Notes: generated by a model from the sequence alone, not told the origin. 64,000 nucleotides of DNA from Alphaproteobacteria bacterium HGW-Alphaproteobacteria-7 (GCA_002842735.1 PHEB01000006.1:82316-146315), one strand, 5' to 3'. Positions 18,105 through 29,513 are shown, counted from the stretch's first letter. Program-made: numbers and translations.

Positions 18105-19151
18105 GTGACCGCCTTCTTCCAATCCCTCGGCCTCAGCTACGAATGGGCCTGGACCGTCGCCACGCTCACCGGGATCATCGTGATCTCGCTGCTCGTCATG
18201 TTCAGCGTCGCCATGGTGATCTATGTCGACCGCAAGGTGCTGGGCGCGATCATGATGCGGCGCGGGCCGAATGTGGTGGGCCCGTTCGGGTTGCTGCAAT
18301 CCTTCGCCGATGGTCTCAAGGTCTTCCTGCAGGAAACCATCATCCCGTCGGCCGCGAACAAGGGCATCTTCCTGCTCGCACCGATTATCACCTTCACGGT
18401 TGCGCTCGCTGCCTGGGCGGTGATTCCGTTCTCGGCGGGCGTGGTACTGGCGGACATCAATGTCGGCCTGCTCTACATCCTCGCGATCTCCTCGATGGGG
18501 GTTTACGGCGTGGTGATGAGCGGGTGGGCGTCGAACTCCAAATACCCGTTCTTCTCGGCCATGCGCGCCTCTGCGCAGATGATTTCGTACGAAGTTTCGA
18601 TCGGCTTTGTGCTGGTCTGCGTGGTGCTGTTTGCCGGTACCTTCAACATGAGCGGGATCGTCAACGCGCAGCGGGGGTTCGGCCTTGGCGTGATCAACGG
18701 CTATGTGGTGCACCCGCTGCTGTTCCCGATGTGGGTAGTGTTCTTCATCTCATCACTGGCCGAAACCGCGCGCGCCCCGTTTGACCTCACCGAGGCCGAG
18801 AGCGAGCTCGTCGCGGGCTACCAGACTGAATATTCCTCGATGAGCTTCGCGCTGTTCTGGCTTGGCGAGTATGCCAACATCCTGCTGATGTGCTCATTGA
18901 ACACGCTGCTGTTCTGGGGCGGGTGGCTGCCACCGATTGACTGGGCGCCGCTTTACATGGTGCCTGGGATTATCTGGTTCCTGCTGAAGACCTTCATGTT
19001 CTTCCTGATGTTCAGCTGGATCTGGGCGACCGTGCCGCGTTACCGCTACGACCAGCTGATGCGCCTCGGGTGGAAGGTGTTCCTGCCGATGAGCCTGGTG
19101 TTTGTTGTGGTGACCAGCGGGTGGCTAATGGCGACGGGGCATTTCGGATGA
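18105..19151 (+). CDS. nuoH: NADH-quinone oxidoreductase subunit H
   Basis: Multi-helix membrane subunit, 348 residues, that joins the peripheral and membrane arms and forms part of the quinone channel. Signatures are the [22 protein letters not shown] loop, FAETNR-like [22 protein letters not shown] and [18 protein letters not shown] C-terminus ([14 protein letters not shown]). GTG 18105 gives [14 protein letters not shown]. Its TGA overlaps the ATG of an inserted gene at 19148. Confidence 0.95.
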   Translation: MTAFFQSLGLSYEWAWTVATLTGIIVISLLVMFSVAMVIYVDRKVLGAIMMRRGPNVVGPFGLLQSFADGLKVFLQETIIPSAANKGIFLLAPIITFTVALAAWAVIPFSAGVVLADINVGLLYILAISSMGVYGVVMSGWASNSKYPFFSAMRASAQMISYEVSIGFVLVCVVLFAGTFNMSGIVNAQRGFGLGVINGYVVHPLLFPMWVVFFISSLAETARAPFDLTEAESELVAGYQTEYSSMSFALFWLGEYANILLMCSLNTLLFWGGWLPPIDWAPLYMVPGIIWFLLKTFMFFLMFSWIWATVPRYRYDQLMRLGWKVFLPMSLVFVVVTSGWLMATGHFG

Positions 19152-19660
19152 TCGAATTGCTTGCCCTTCTCCTTCAGCCGACATTGGAATCGTTGCCACC
19201 GCAGAGCACGAGCGGCTTTGTCGCGTCGGTTCGCTACGACTGCGCGGTAGTCGATGAAACTGGGCGACAAATGTCGCTCAAGCTTCTCAAAACCGGTCGA
19301 ATGACCGTGATAGGCGAGTATGGAGAACTGCAAAGGACAACGACCGATTTGCCGTTCATAGAGCCAGAGTATCGAGTTGTTGAAGGAAGCGATCCAAGGT
19401 TCGCTTCGATGCTTCAGTTTGCGCCCCCGCGCCGTCAGATAGGATGGCACGAATTTGTTCGATCGACCGATGATAGTGGTGAATTTTCAGGCATGTTTGA
19501 ATTGCTTCGGCATGAGCTTAGCACCGGAATTGATCCGGTGACCGGACAGTTAAGTGGATCAGCGATCATTATGTACATGCCTCGGCCTAGCGCTTCGGAG
19601 CAGACCGAAACCTTGGGCGGAGTGTGTGTAGCGACGAGACTTGAGGATCAACCGAAATGA
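19148..19660 (+). CDS. Unknown protein inserted between nuoH and nuoI
   Basis: 170-residue protein with a short hydrophobic N-terminus ([16 protein letters not shown]), perhaps a signal peptide, and a beta-rich body ([37 protein letters not shown]). No family recognised. ATG overlaps the nuoH stop and its stop overlaps the nuoI ATG, both as ATGA, so it sits in the operon without breaking the coupling. Its codons are noticeably less GC-rich than those of nuoH and nuoI, suggesting acquisition by transfer. Confidence 0.62.
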   Translation: MIELLALLLQPTLESLPPQSTSGFVASVRYDCAVVDETGRQMSLKLLKTGRMTVIGEYGELQRTTTDLPFIEPEYRVVEGSDPRFASMLQFAPPRRQIGWHEFVRSTDDSGEFSGMFELLRHELSTGIDPVTGQLSGSAIIMYMPRPSASEQTETLGGVCVATRLEDQPK

Positions 19661-20145
19661 CCACCGTCTCCCACCTCATCAAATCGTTCACCCTCTGGGA
19701 ATTCCTCAAGGCCCACGCCTTGACGCTGAAGTATTTCTTCAAGCCCAAGGTGACGATCAACTACCCCTTCGAGAAGGCCCCGCTCTCGCCCCGCTTCCGC
19801 GGCGAGCATGCCTTGCGGCGCTATCCCAATGGGGAGGAACGCTGCATCGCGTGCAAGCTGTGCGAGGCCGTGTGCCCGGCGCAGGCGATCACCATCGACA
19901 GCGAACCGCGCGAAGACGGCAGCCGCCGCACCACGCGTTATGACATCGACATGACCAAATGCATCTATTGCGGTTTCTGTCAGGAAGCCTGCCCGGTCGA
20001 CGCCATCGTTGAAGGGCCGAATTTCGAATACGCCACCGAAACCCGCGAGGAGCTGTTGTATGACAAGGCCAAACTGCTCAGCAATGGTGACAAGTGGGAA
20101 CGGGCCATCGCGGCCAACCTTGAAGCCGACGCACCCTACCGCTAG
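19657..20145 (+). CDS. nuoI: NADH-quinone oxidoreductase subunit I
   Basis: Ferredoxin-like subunit, 162 residues, with two [4Fe-4S] clusters N6a and N6b. Both motifs are present: [16 protein letters not shown] and [16 protein letters not shown]. The start overlaps the preceding stop (ATGA). The gap to nuoJ is the largest within the operon (127 bases) and contains a repeat-like sequence. Confidence 0.95.
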   Translation: MTTVSHLIKSFTLWEFLKAHALTLKYFFKPKVTINYPFEKAPLSPRFRGEHALRRYPNGEERCIACKLCEAVCPAQAITIDSEPREDGSRRTTRYDIDMTKCIYCGFCQEACPVDAIVEGPNFEYATETREELLYDKAKLLSNGDKWERAIAANLEADAPYR

Positions 20146-20167
20146 GGCGCGCCAGACATAATGCAAC

Positions 20168-20264
20168 ACCGCTCGGGTTGAGCTTGTCGAAGCCCGAATT
20201 TACGTTTTGGGATCAGGATGTGACGGGCCTTTGAAAAGCTCAGGCTGAGCAGATCGAAGGACAG
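20168..20264. repeat. Repeat-like sequence between nuoI and nuoJ
   Basis: The 127-base nuoI-nuoJ gap carries a hairpin-forming CGGGTTGAGCTTGTCGAAG-type sequence ending in CCCG at about 20174-20196 and, about 35 bases on, AAAGCTCAGGCTGAGC followed by GATCGAAGG. GAGCTTGTCGAAG-type palindromic fragments are commonly dispersed in sphingomonad genomes. Unlike the other nuo repeats it is not inside a frame joining the two genes; nuoJ has its own AGGG ribosome-binding site. Confidence 0.5.
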
Positions 20265-20272
20265 GGATCGAC

Positions 20273-20896
20273 ATGATACAGGCCATCGCCTTCTATTTCT
20301 TCGCGACCATCGTGGTCGGCGCCGCTGTGATGGTTATCATGGCGAAGAACCCCGTGCATTCGGTGCTGTGGCTGATCCTGACTTTCTTCAATGCCGCGGG
20401 GTTGATGGTGATGGTGGGCGCAGAGTTCATCGCGATGCTGCTGGTGATTGTTTACGTCGGCGCGGTCGCGGTGTTGTTCCTGTTTGTGGTGATGATGCTC
20501 GACATTGATTTTGCCGCGATGCGCGCAGGCTTCATCCGCAATGTCCCGCTGGGGCTGGCTATTGCAGCGGTGCTGCTGGCCGAATTGCTGCTGGCGGTGG
20601 GCGCATACAATGCAGGCGGAATAACGCTCGGCACGCCCGATGGCAGCGCGTTGCAAGCGGCTGATGTCAGCAATATCGAGGCACTCGGCGCGCTGCTTTA
20701 TGGCCGGTATATCCTGTTGTTCGAAATCGCCGGGATCATTCTGCTAGTGGCGATGATCGGTGCGATTGTGCTGACCCTCCAGCCGCCGAAGCTCGGTGCG
20801 CGTGCGCGCCAGAATGTGGGCAAGCAGATCCGCCGCCGCCCCGAAGATGCAACCGTCATGAAGAACCCGGAGATCGGGCGAGGGGTTGAACTATGA
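20273..20896 (+). CDS. nuoJ: NADH-quinone oxidoreductase subunit J
   Basis: Five-helix membrane subunit, 207 residues. Recognisable segments are [20 protein letters not shown] and [22 protein letters not shown], the latter carrying the pi-bulge helix of TM3 important for proton coupling. ATG 20273 follows CAGGGATCGAC. The stop overlaps the nuoK start (ATGA). Confidence 0.94.
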   Translation: MIQAIAFYFFATIVVGAAVMVIMAKNPVHSVLWLILTFFNAAGLMVMVGAEFIAMLLVIVYVGAVAVLFLFVVMMLDIDFAAMRAGFIRNVPLGLAIAAVLLAELLLAVGAYNAGGITLGTPDGSALQAADVSNIEALGALLYGRYILLFEIAGIILLVAMIGAIVLTLQPPKLGARARQNVGKQIRRRPEDATVMKNPEIGRGVEL

Positions 20897-21213
20897 TTAG
20901 TGCAGGTGGGATTGGTATCGAACACTACCTTACCGTGGGCGCGATTTTGTTTGTGCTTGGGGTGTTGGGGATTTTCCTCAACCGCAAGAATGTGATCGTG
21001 ATCCTGATGGCGATCGAGCTGATCCTGCTCGCCGTGAATATCAATCTGGTCGCCTTCAGCGCGTTTATGCAGGATCTGGTGGGGCAGGTTTTCGCGATGC
21101 TGGTGCTGACCGTGGCGGCGGCCGAAGCCGCGATTGGCCTTGCGATCCTGGTGATCTATTTCCGCGGACGCGGTTCAATTGCGGTTGATGATATCAACCG
21201 GATGAAGGGGTAA
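20893..21213 (+). CDS. nuoK: NADH-quinone oxidoreductase subunit K
   Basis: 106-residue three-helix subunit of the proton-pumping arm. The membrane glutamates characteristic of NuoK are present in [13 protein letters not shown] and [20 protein letters not shown] 20893 overlaps the nuoJ stop. A GTG start for nuoL follows after seven bases. Confidence 0.94.
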   Translation: MISAGGIGIEHYLTVGAILFVLGVLGIFLNRKNVIVILMAIELILLAVNINLVAFSAFMQDLVGQVFAMLVLTVAAAEAAIGLAILVIYFRGRGSIAVDDINRMKG

Positions 21214-21220
21214 GCGACCA

Positions 21221-23215
21221 GTGCAGACCCAGATACTCCTCATCGTGTTTGCGCCGCTGCTGGCGGCTGTGATTGCCGGTCTGGGCAACCGCATGATCGG
21301 CAATTTTGCGGCCAAGTCGATCACCACCGGCGCGCTGATCCTGTCAGCGGTTTTGAGCTGGCCGATCTTCCTCGGCTTTATCGCCGGGACTGAAACCGCC
21401 GAAGTGGTGCAGGTGTTGAAGTGGGTCGAAAGCGGCTCGCTCTCCTTCGACTGGGCATTGCAGGTCGATACTCTGACTGCGGTCATGCTGGTCGTGATCA
21501 ACACGGTCTCCGCGATCGTGCACATCTATTCGTGGGGGTATATGGAGGAAGACCCGGATCAGCCGCGGTTCTTCGCCTACCTTTCGCTGTTCACCTTTGC
21601 GATGCTGATGCTGGTGACGGCTGATAATCTGGTGCAGATGTTCTTCGGCTGGGAAGGCGTGGGGCTGGCGTCCTATCTGCTGATCGGGTTCTGGTTCAAA
21701 AAGCCGAGCGCCAATGCCGCCGCGATCAAGGCGTTTGTGGTCAACCGGGTCGGCGATCTGGGCTTCATGCTCGGCATTTTCGGCACCTATCTGGTGTTCC
21801 AGACCACTTCGATCCCCGAAATTCTGGCCGAGGCGCCGGCGATGAGCGGGTCGACCATCACCTTTGTCGGGATGCGCCTCTATGCGATGGACATCCTGTG
21901 CATCCTGCTGTTCATCGGGGCGATGGGCAAGAGTGCGCAGTTGGGCCTGCACACCTGGCTGCCCGATGCAATGGAGGGGCCGACGCCGGTTTCTGCGCTG
22001 ATCCACGCCGCGACAATGGTGACGGCGGGTGTGTTCATGGTCTGCCGTCTGTCGCCAATGTTCGAAACCGCTCCGACCGCGCTGATGGTCGTCACGGTAA
22101 TCGGTGCTGCCACCTGCTTCTTTGCCGCTACCATCGGCACCACGCAGTGGGATATCAAGCGGGTGATCGCCTATTCGACCTGTTCGCAGCTCGGCTATAT
22201 GTTCTTTGCTGCTGGGGTGGGCGCTTACGGGGTGGCGATGTTCCACCTGTTCACCCATGCCTTCTTCAAGGCGCTGCTGTTCCTTGGCGCGGGCAGTGTG
22301 ATCCACGCGATGCATCACGAACAGGACATGCGCTATTACGGCGGGCTGAGGAAACGCATTCCGTTCACCTTCTACGCGATGCTGGCGGGCACCTTGGCGA
22401 TCACCGGGCTGGGCGTTTACCACCTTGGCGTCGGCTTTGCCGGGTTCTGGTCAAAGGATGCCGTGCTCGAAGTCGCCTTTGCGCGCGGCACGGAGATTTC
22501 AGTGATGTCGTTCTGGCTGGGCGTTGGTGCTGCCTTGCTGACCAGCTTTTACAGCTGGCGGCTGATGTTCCTGACCTTCTGGGGCAAGCCGCGCTGGATC
22601 GAGAGCGAGCATATCCAGCATTCCGTCCACAAGACCCCGGAACAGGCGGGAGAAGATACCACAGGCGGCTATCACCCGCATGAAAGCCCGGTGTCGATGC
22701 TGGTGCCGCTCGGCCTGCTAGGAATTGGCGCGGTTGCGGCGGGGCAGGTGTTTGCGCCCAGCTTCCTTGATGACGCGGCGTTCTGGGCCGGGTCGATCTT
22801 TTATAACGAGCCGTTGATCCACGCGATGCACGCTGTGCCCTATTGGGTGAAGTATTCGGCGCTGGTCGTGATGCTGCTCGGCTTTGCGGGCGCATATCTC
22901 GCCTATATCGCCAAGCCTGATATCCCGGCCAAATTCGTCGCGACATTCCGCGGCTTGCACAACTTCGTCTACCACAAATGGTATTTTGACGAGTTGTATG
23001 ATCGGATTTTTGTGAAACCCGCATTCTGGCTCGGTCGCCAATTCTGGAAGCTCGGCGATATTGGCACCATTGACCGGTTTGGCCCCAATGGCATCGCTTG
23101 GGTTGTTGATCGCAGCGCGGTGGCCGCCAAGTCGATCCAGTCGGGCTACCTCTATACCTATGCGTTGATCATGCTGCTCGGGCTGGTCGCCGCTATCACT
23201 TACGTTCTGCTGTAG
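21221..23215 (+). CDS. nuoL: NADH-quinone oxidoreductase subunit L
   Basis: 664-residue antiporter-like proton-pumping subunit at the distal end of the membrane arm. Typical motifs are [53 protein letters not shown] (split here at its known helix break) and the long C-terminal lateral-helix extension ending in [13 protein letters not shown]. Start codon is GTG. The following nuoM begins 14 bases downstream. Confidence 0.95.
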   Translation: MQTQILLIVFAPLLAAVIAGLGNRMIGNFAAKSITTGALILSAVLSWPIFLGFIAGTETAEVVQVLKWVESGSLSFDWALQVDTLTAVMLVVINTVSAIVHIYSWGYMEEDPDQPRFFAYLSLFTFAMLMLVTADNLVQMFFGWEGVGLASYLLIGFWFKKPSANAAAIKAFVVNRVGDLGFMLGIFGTYLVFQTTSIPEILAEAPAMSGSTITFVGMRLYAMDILCILLFIGAMGKSAQLGLHTWLPDAMEGPTPVSALIHAATMVTAGVFMVCRLSPMFETAPTALMVVTVIGAATCFFAATIGTTQWDIKRVIAYSTCSQLGYMFFAAGVGAYGVAMFHLFTHAFFKALLFLGAGSVIHAMHHEQDMRYYGGLRKRIPFTFYAMLAGTLAITGLGVYHLGVGFAGFWSKDAVLEVAFARGTEISVMSFWLGVGAALLTSFYSWRLMFLTFWGKPRWIESEHIQHSVHKTPEQAGEDTTGGYHPHESPVSMLVPLGLLGIGAVAAGQVFAPSFLDDAAFWAGSIFYNEPLIHAMHAVPYWVKYSALVVMLLGFAGAYLAYIAKPDIPAKFVATFRGLHNFVYHKWYFDELYDRIFVKPAFWLGRQFWKLGDIGTIDRFGPNGIAWVVDRSAVAAKSIQSGYLYTYALIMLLGLVAAITYVLL

Positions 23216-23229
23216 GAGCTCGCTTCGTC

Positions 23230-24795
23230 ATGGAAGGCCTACCCATCCTGTCGTTGATGATGCTCGTGCCGCTGGCGGGCGCGCTGGCGTGTCTGTTTGC
23301 GGGCGCTGCGGCCGCGCGGTGGATTGCACTGGGGACGACGCTCGTCACCTTTGTTCTCGGCGTGGCGCTGTGGTCGAACTACCAGATCGGGGGAGCGCAA
23401 TGGCAGTTCACAGAACGGGCTGAGCTGTTCGCGGGCTTTTCATGGGCATTGGGGATCGACGGCATTGCCCTGATGCTGATCATGCTCAGCGTGTTCCTGA
23501 TGCCGATCTGTATTCTGGCGAGCTGGGATGCCGTGCAAAAGCGCGTCGGCGAATACATGGCAGCCTTCCTGTTCATGGAAGTGCTGATGATCGGTACGTT
23601 TTCGGCGCAGGATCTGTTCCTGTTCTATATCTTCTTCGAGGCAGGCCTGATTCCGATGTATTTGATCATCGGGGTTTGGGGAGGGGACAACCGCATTTAC
23701 GCCAGTTACAAGTTCTTCCTCTACACCCTGCTCGGATCGGTGCTGATGCTGATCGCGATGTTCTGGATGGTGGCAGAGGCTGGCACCTCCGACATCCCGA
23801 CATTGATGCAATACTCCTTCCCACCGGGCGCGCAGACGTGGCTGTGGTTGGCATTTTTCGCCAGTTTCGCGGTCAAGGTTCCGATGTGGCCGTTCCACAC
23901 CTGGCTGCCCGATGCCCACGTGCAGGCGCCCACGGCAGGGTCGGTGATCCTGGCGGGTGTGCTGCTCAAGCTGGGCACCTATGGCTTTGTCCGTTTCAGC
24001 CTGCCGATGTTCCCTGAGGCCTCGGCGCAATTTGCGTGGTTGGTGTTTGTCCTGTCGATGATCGCGGTGGTCTACACCTCGCTGGTCGCACTGGTGCAGT
24101 CAGACATGAAGAAGCTGATCGCTTATTCATCGGTCGCGCACATGGCGATTGTGACCGTGGGCCTGTTCGCCTTCAACGTGCAGGGGCTGGAAGGCGCGAT
24201 GATCGTGATGCTGTCGCACGGGCTTGTTTCGGCGGCGCTGTTCCTGTGCGTGGGCGTGATCTACGACCGGCTGCACACGCGTGAGATTGCGCGTTACGGC
24301 GGGCTGGCGATCAATATGCCTTATTACGCGCTGTTCTTCCTGCTGTTCACGATGGCTAGCATCGGTCTTCCGGGAACCAGCGGATTTGTGGGAGAGTTCC
24401 TCGCCTTGGCGGGCATTTATCAAACGTCCAGCCTTGTGGCACTGGTGGCGACCACCGGGATCATTCTGGGCGCGGCCTATATGCTCTATCTCTATCGCCG
24501 GGTCGCGTTTGGCGGGCAGGTGCATGAAGACGCGGCCGCGATGCGCGACATTTCGGCGCGCGAATGGTTGATGATGGCCCCGATTGCCGCTTCCGTGCTG
24601 TGGATGGGGGTTTACCCTGAAAGTTTCCTTGCCCCGATGCGCGCTGACATCGCTGTGCTTGATGCGCGCCTTGCGGCAGCGGCTCCGGCCAGCGATGCCG
24701 CTTTGACCGCAGGTGCTCCCCGCGCCGAAGCCGCCAATGCGCTTTCGCATGAAAACGGCGCCAATCATTCGAGCGCCGAGGAGGGCGCGCACTGA
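23230..24795 (+). CDS. nuoM: NADH-quinone oxidoreductase subunit M
   Basis: 521-residue antiporter-like subunit. Signatures include [39 protein letters not shown] and [14 protein letters not shown]. It has an Ala-rich, His-containing cytoplasmic tail of about 50 residues after the last helix, longer than in E. coli. Stop and nuoN start overlap by one base (TGATG). Confidence 0.95.
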   Translation: MEGLPILSLMMLVPLAGALACLFAGAAAARWIALGTTLVTFVLGVALWSNYQIGGAQWQFTERAELFAGFSWALGIDGIALMLIMLSVFLMPICILASWDAVQKRVGEYMAAFLFMEVLMIGTFSAQDLFLFYIFFEAGLIPMYLIIGVWGGDNRIYASYKFFLYTLLGSVLMLIAMFWMVAEAGTSDIPTLMQYSFPPGAQTWLWLAFFASFAVKVPMWPFHTWLPDAHVQAPTAGSVILAGVLLKLGTYGFVRFSLPMFPEASAQFAWLVFVLSMIAVVYTSLVALVQSDMKKLIAYSSVAHMAIVTVGLFAFNVQGLEGAMIVMLSHGLVSAALFLCVGVIYDRLHTREIARYGGLAINMPYYALFFLLFTMASIGLPGTSGFVGEFLALAGIYQTSSLVALVATTGIILGAAYMLYLYRRVAFGGQVHEDAAAMRDISAREWLMMAPIAASVLWMGVYPESFLAPMRADIAVLDARLAAAAPASDAALTAGAPRAEAANALSHENGANHSSAEEGAH

Positions 24796-26273
24796 TGGAT
24801 TTCGCTCACTCCTTCGCGCTGATCGCGCCAGAATTGCTGCTGACCACGGCGGGCCTTGCGCTGTTGCTGGTTGGTGCCTGGGGCGGTGACAAGTCCGCAA
24901 GGCTTGTCGCCATTTCCGCCGCAGCCGCGTTGTTCGGTGCGGGTTTCATGCTGGTGCCGGGGCTGCATTTCGGGGTGGACGGCCCGGCCACGCTGGCGTT
25001 TGGCAGGCTGATCAAGGTCGATAGCTTTGCACTGTTTGCCAAGGCGCTGATCTATCTCGCCGCGATTGGCGCGCTGATGGTGGCACCGGCGTTCTTCAAC
25101 AGTGCGGCGGCGGGCACAGAGCGCGGGATGCGCGCCGAATATCCGGTGCTGGTGCTGTTCGCCGCTGTCGGCATGAGCATCATGGTTTCGGCCAATGATT
25201 TCATGACGCTCTACCTCGGGCTCGAACTCAACAGCTTGTCGGCCTATGTGCTGGCCGCAATCCTGCGGCGCGACACGCGTTCGGGCGAGGCAGGGCTGAA
25301 GTATTTCGTGCTCGGCGCGCTGGCATCGGGCATCCTGCTCTACGGGATGAGCCTGCTTTACGGCTTCACCGGGGGCACCGCGTTCACCGCCGTGCACGCG
25401 GGTCTGACCGGCGAAATGGGCATTGGCGCGCTGTTCGGTGTGATCTTCGTGCTGTCGGGCCTCGCGTTCAAGATTTCGGCGGTGCCGTTCCACATGTGGA
25501 CGCCCGACGTTTACGAAGGCGCGCCGACCCCGGTCACCGCGTTTTTCGCTACCGCTCCCAAGGTGGCTGCCGTGGCGCTCACCGCGCGGGTGGTGTTCGA
25601 AGTGTTCGGCGCGCAAGTCGATGCGTGGCAGCAGATCGTGATGTTCACCGCGCTCGCCTCGATCATCTTCGGCGCGCTTGGGGCAATCGGGCAGGAGAAT
25701 TTGAAGCGCCTGCTGGCCTATTCGTCGATCAACAATGTCGGATTCATCCTGCTGGGTCTTGCGGTCGCGAATGAGACCGGGGTGAGCGCCATGCTGGTCT
25801 ATCTGTTTATCTATGTCGCAATGAGCCTTGGCAGTTTTGTTGCCCTGCTGATGCTGCGCGGTGAAGATGGCGCGCTGTTTGAAACCTTCGCCGATATCCG
25901 GGGCCTGTCGGTCACGCGTCCGGCGATTGCATGGGCGTTGCTGCTGTTCATGTTCAGCCTCGCGGGCATCCCGCCGCTGCTTGGTTTCTACGGCAAGTTC
26001 GTGGTGTTTCAGGCCACTGTCGAAGCTGGATTGGTGGCCTTTGGGGCCATCGCCATTGCGGCGAGCGTGATCGGGGCGTTCTACTACATCAAGTTCGTCA
26101 AGGTGATGTTCTTCGATGCACCGGCGGGCGTGGTCACAGGCAAGAGCGGCGCTGCGCACTGGGTGCTGCTGGGGCTGACGGCGGCGATTGTTTCGCCGCT
26201 GGGCTATCTGCTGACCCCGTCGCTGACCGATCTGGCAGACAAGGCCGCAGCTTCGCTGTTCCTTGCGGTTTGA
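24795..26273 (+). CDS. nuoN: NADH-quinone oxidoreductase subunit N
   Basis: 492-residue antiporter-like subunit, last of the complex I genes. Signatures are FMTLYLGLELNSLSAYVLAA, FKISAVPFHMWTPDVYEGAPTPVTAFFAT and ENLKRLLAYSSINNVGF. The TGA overlaps a TTG that starts birA, so the downstream genes are probably read from the nuo transcript. Confidence 0.95.
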   Translation: MDFAHSFALIAPELLLTTAGLALLLVGAWGGDKSARLVAISAAAALFGAGFMLVPGLHFGVDGPATLAFGRLIKVDSFALFAKALIYLAAIGALMVAPAFFNSAAAGTERGMRAEYPVLVLFAAVGMSIMVSANDFMTLYLGLELNSLSAYVLAAILRRDTRSGEAGLKYFVLGALASGILLYGMSLLYGFTGGTAFTAVHAGLTGEMGIGALFGVIFVLSGLAFKISAVPFHMWTPDVYEGAPTPVTAFFATAPKVAAVALTARVVFEVFGAQVDAWQQIVMFTALASIIFGALGAIGQENLKRLLAYSSINNVGFILLGLAVANETGVSAMLVYLFIYVAMSLGSFVALLMLRGEDGALFETFADIRGLSVTRPAIAWALLLFMFSLAGIPPLLGFYGKFVVFQATVEAGLVAFGAIAIAASVIGAFYYIKFVKVMFFDAPAGVVTGKSGAAHWVLLGLTAAIVSPLGYLLTPSLTDLADKAAASLFLAV

Positions 26274-26995
26274 CGGTTTCGCCCGACATTCGACTGGTCG
26301 AAGAAACCGGTTCGACCAACGCTGATTGTGCAGCCGCCATCCGTGCAGGTGCAGGGTGGGGCGATGGGCAATGGCTCGTTGCGCGCTGCCAAACTGCCGG
26401 ACGCGGGCGTCAGGGGCGGGAGTGGTTCGATGGTGCGGGCAATTTCAGGGGGTCGTGCGCTGTCAAGTTGGGCGAAAGCGATCCCCCGCCGGCCTCGCTC
26501 AGTTTCGTTGCCGCGCTGGCAGTGCGCGATGCTGCGGTGGAGACATTGGGCGAAGGCGCTGATCTCGTGCTCAAATGGCCCAACGACGTGCTGCTGCATG
26601 GTGGCAAGCTATCGGGCATCCTGCTGGAAATGGTGAGCGGGCACGTTGTAGTCGGGATCGGGGTCAACCTTGCGAGCGCGCCGACATTGCCCGATCGCAA
26701 GACCGCCGCAATCGCCGATGTGGCCGCTCCGCCGGTGATCGAGGATTTCGCCGCCAGCCTCGCGCATCACTTAGCCCGCCGTCTTGGCGATTGGCGGGCG
26801 CAAGGGCTTGGTACGACGCTCAGCCAATTTCTTGCCGCTTCGAATCATGCGCACGGTTCGCCGCTAACCGTCCATGATAGCGACGGCTCGCAGCTCTCCG
26901 GCAGCTTCGCGGGGCTGGACGAAAGCGATGGTGCGTTGCGGCTACGCTTGGCGGATGGCAGCGAACGTGTCATTCGCGCAGGGGATATCGCCTGA
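26270..26995 (+). CDS. birA: Biotin--[acetyl-CoA-carboxylase] ligase
   Basis: Attaches biotin to the carboxyl-carrier protein of biotin enzymes. The ATP/biotin loop is present as AGRGRQGREWF, followed by VLKWPNDVLLHGGKLSGILLE and VVGIGVNL. It has 241 residues and starts directly with the catalytic domain, so it lacks the N-terminal DNA-binding helix-turn-helix of bifunctional BirA. The TTG at 26270 overlaps the nuoN stop (TTGA); no better start exists before the conserved STN motif. Position after nuoN and before coaX is common in alphaproteobacteria. Confidence 0.9.
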   Translation: MTVSPDIRLVEETGSTNADCAAAIRAGAGWGDGQWLVARCQTAGRGRQGREWFDGAGNFRGSCAVKLGESDPPPASLSFVAALAVRDAAVETLGEGADLVLKWPNDVLLHGGKLSGILLEMVSGHVVVGIGVNLASAPTLPDRKTAAIADVAAPPVIEDFAASLAHHLARRLGDWRAQGLGTTLSQFLAASNHAHGSPLTVHDSDGSQLSGSFAGLDESDGALRLRLADGSERVIRAGDIA

Positions 26996-27024
26996 AATGA
27001 TGACCGGATTAAGGAGTGCGCCCA

Positions 27025-27819
27025 ATGCTGCTTGCCGCTGATGTCGGGAACACCAACGTCGTTTTTGCATTGTTCGAGCTTTGCCCGGACGGTTCGCATA
27101 CCACCCGCGCGCGCTGGCGGATCGCCACTGATCCGCGCCGCACGGGTGATGAATATGCGGTGTGGCTGCTGCAATTGCTGGCCATCGAAGGGGTCGCGCG
27201 CGACCAGATCACTCAGATTATTGTCGCCTCCGTCGTGCCGCGTGCCGACCATAACCTGACTGTGTTGTGCCAGAAATATTTCGGCATCACCCCGTTATTC
27301 GCCGGGCAGGGCAAGGCCGCCTGGCAGTTCGCAATCGACGTCGATCAGCCGTCCTCGCTGGGTGCTGATCGTGCGCTCAACATCCTCGCCGCGCATCACA
27401 AATATGGCGGCGATCTGATTGTGGTCGATTTCGGCACCGCTACAAAGTTTGAAGCGGTCGATTTCACCGGCGCTTACAAGGGCGGATCAATCGCGCCGGG
27501 GATTAACCTGTCGCTCGATGCACTGGTCGGCAAAACCGCCAAACTGCCGCGCATCGCCATTCGCGCACCCGACAACCGCAGCGTGATTGGCCGCAACACC
27601 GAAGACCAGATGTTGATCGGCGTGTTCTGGGGCTATGTCGCGATGATGGAAGGCATGGTCGCGCGGATGAAAACCGAAATTGGCCGCCCGGCAAAGGTTG
27701 TAGCCACCGGCGGGCTCGCCATATTGTTCGATGACGCCACCGACATTTTCGACCACGTCGATGCTGACCTGACGCTTGACGGCCTCGCCATCCTTGCGCG
27801 TCAGGCCGAAACCGCCTGA
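27025..27819 (+). CDS. coaX: Type III pantothenate kinase
   Basis: Catalyses ATP-dependent phosphorylation of pantothenate, first step of coenzyme A synthesis. The N-terminal phosphate-binding motif [11 protein letters not shown], the middle LGADRALN and [13 protein letters not shown], and [12 protein letters not shown] are intact. ATG 27025 lies nine bases after AAGGAG. Length of 264 residues is usual. It lies between birA and RNase J. Confidence 0.93.
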   Translation: MLLAADVGNTNVVFALFELCPDGSHTTRARWRIATDPRRTGDEYAVWLLQLLAIEGVARDQITQIIVASVVPRADHNLTVLCQKYFGITPLFAGQGKAAWQFAIDVDQPSSLGADRALNILAAHHKYGGDLIVVDFGTATKFEAVDFTGAYKGGSIAPGINLSLDALVGKTAKLPRIAIRAPDNRSVIGRNTEDQMLIGVFWGYVAMMEGMVARMKTEIGRPAKVVATGGLAILFDDATDIFDHVDADLTLDGLAILARQAETA

Positions 27820-27857
27820 TTCTATCCTATCCCTCTCCTGACAGAACCGGAAACACC

Positions 27858-29513
27858 TTGAAGAAAGATTTTACGCCTGAAGACGAATTGCTGTTCCTTG
27901 CGCTCGGCGGTTCCGGCGAAATTGGCATGAACGTCAATCTCTATGGCTGCCAGGGCAAATGGATCATGGTTGATCTGGGCATGACCTTTTCGGGCAACGA
28001 ATATCCCGGCGTAGAACTGGTATTTGCCGACCTTGATTTCATTGAGGAGCGCCGCAAGGATCTGCTCGCCATCGTGCTGACCCACGCGCATGAAGATCAC
28101 ATCGGTGCAGTCCCCTATTTCGCGGGCGAGTTGGGCGTGCCGCTTTATGCCACCCCGTTCACCGCCGATCTGGTGGCGCGCAAGCTCGAGGAAGCAGGGC
28201 TGCTTGGCAAGGTCGAACTCAATATTATTGAGGAAGATCATGGCGAGATCGACATTGGCCCGTTCAAAATTACCTATCTGCCGCTGGCCCACTCGATTGC
28301 CGAAGGCAACGCACTGCTGATCGACACGCCTCATGGGCGCATTTTTCACACCGGCGACTGGAAGCTCGACGAAGAACCGATCATTGGCGAACCCACCACC
28401 GAAGAAGAACTGCGCGCTATCGGTGACGAAGGCGTGCTGGCGCTGGTGTGCGATTCGACCAATGTATTTAATCCCGAACCCTCCGGCTCCGAAGGCGCGG
28501 TGCATCGCGGGTTGATGGAGGAGGTTGCTCGGCACAAGGGCAAGCGCGTCGTCGTCACCACCTTTGCCAGCAACGTCGCGCGGCTGCAAACGCTGGGCGA
28601 GGTCGCGCGCGAAACGGGACGGCAGATTTGCGTCGCAGGCCGCTCGCTCGACCGGATTATCGAAGTTGCGCAGGATAATGGCTATCTTGATGATTTCCCC
28701 ACGCCGGTCAGTTTCGACACCGCAATGGGCCTGCCGCGCGGCGAAGTGCTGATCATCGCCACCGGCGGGCAGGGCGAACCGCGCGCTGCGCTGGGCCGGA
28801 TGGCGGATAGCAATCATCCGATTGAACTGGCTGCGGGCGACGTGGTGCTATTCTCCTCGCGCCAGATCCCCGGCAATGAAATCCCGATTGCCAAGATTCA
28901 GAACCAGCTCGCCGCGCGCGGGATTGTGACAGTGAGCGACCGGCAGGCGTTTATCCATGTCTCGGGCCATCCGGGGCGGCCAGAGCTTGAGGCGCTGTAT
29001 GATTGGTTGCGGCCAGACGTGCTGGTGCCTGTTCACGGCGAAACCCGCCATATGACTGAGCAGGCGCGGGTTGGCAAAGCCGCCGGGATCCCGGCGCAAG
29101 TGGTGCAGAAGAACGGTGATCTTGTGCGCCTAGCCCCCGGCAAGCCGGGCAAGCTGGCCGAAGTGCGTGCGGGGCGTCTGGTACTTGATGGCGACATTAT
29201 CGCGCCCGCTAACGGCGAAGCGATCACCATGCGCCGCCGGATCGCGCAAGATGGCGTGCTGGTGGTGGTGCTCGCGCGCGGGCAGGCACCATTGGTGGAG
29301 GCAATTGGCCTGCCGTTGGATGAAGACCTGCCAGATTTTCTTGAAGAGGCCGCTGGCGACGTGCTTGCTGCGATCAATCGGCTCAAGGGCAAGGACGCAC
29401 GCGATTCAGCTGTGATCCACGAAGCCGCCCGGCTCGCCGCCCGCCGTGCGGCGCAGCGTTGGTCGGGTAAGAAACCGCAGGTGCGCGTGGTGATGCCGGG
29501 GGCACCTGCCTGA
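27858..29513 (+). CDS. rnj: Ribonuclease J
   Basis: Metallo-beta-lactamase/beta-CASP ribonuclease of 551 residues involved in mRNA decay and RNA maturation. The metal site is seen as LTHAHEDHIGAVP, with further His residues in LAHSIAEGN and FHTGDWKLDEEP; the beta-CASP segment includes FASNVARLQT and HVSGHPGRPEL, and PVHGETRHM. Start is TTG 27858 after GGAAACACC. The stop shares one base with the next start. Confidence 0.93.
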   Translation: MKKDFTPEDELLFLALGGSGEIGMNVNLYGCQGKWIMVDLGMTFSGNEYPGVELVFADLDFIEERRKDLLAIVLTHAHEDHIGAVPYFAGELGVPLYATPFTADLVARKLEEAGLLGKVELNIIEEDHGEIDIGPFKITYLPLAHSIAEGNALLIDTPHGRIFHTGDWKLDEEPIIGEPTTEEELRAIGDEGVLALVCDSTNVFNPEPSGSEGAVHRGLMEEVARHKGKRVVVTTFASNVARLQTLGEVARETGRQICVAGRSLDRIIEVAQDNGYLDDFPTPVSFDTAMGLPRGEVLIIATGGQGEPRAALGRMADSNHPIELAAGDVVLFSSRQIPGNEIPIAKIQNQLAARGIVTVSDRQAFIHVSGHPGRPELEALYDWLRPDVLVPVHGETRHMTEQARVGKAAGIPAQVVQKNGDLVRLAPGKPGKLAEVRAGRLVLDGDIIAPANGEAITMRRRIAQDGVLVVVLARGQAPLVEAIGLPLDEDLPDFLEEAAGDVLAAINRLKGKDARDSAVIHEAARLAARRAAQRWSGKKPQVRVVMPGAPA

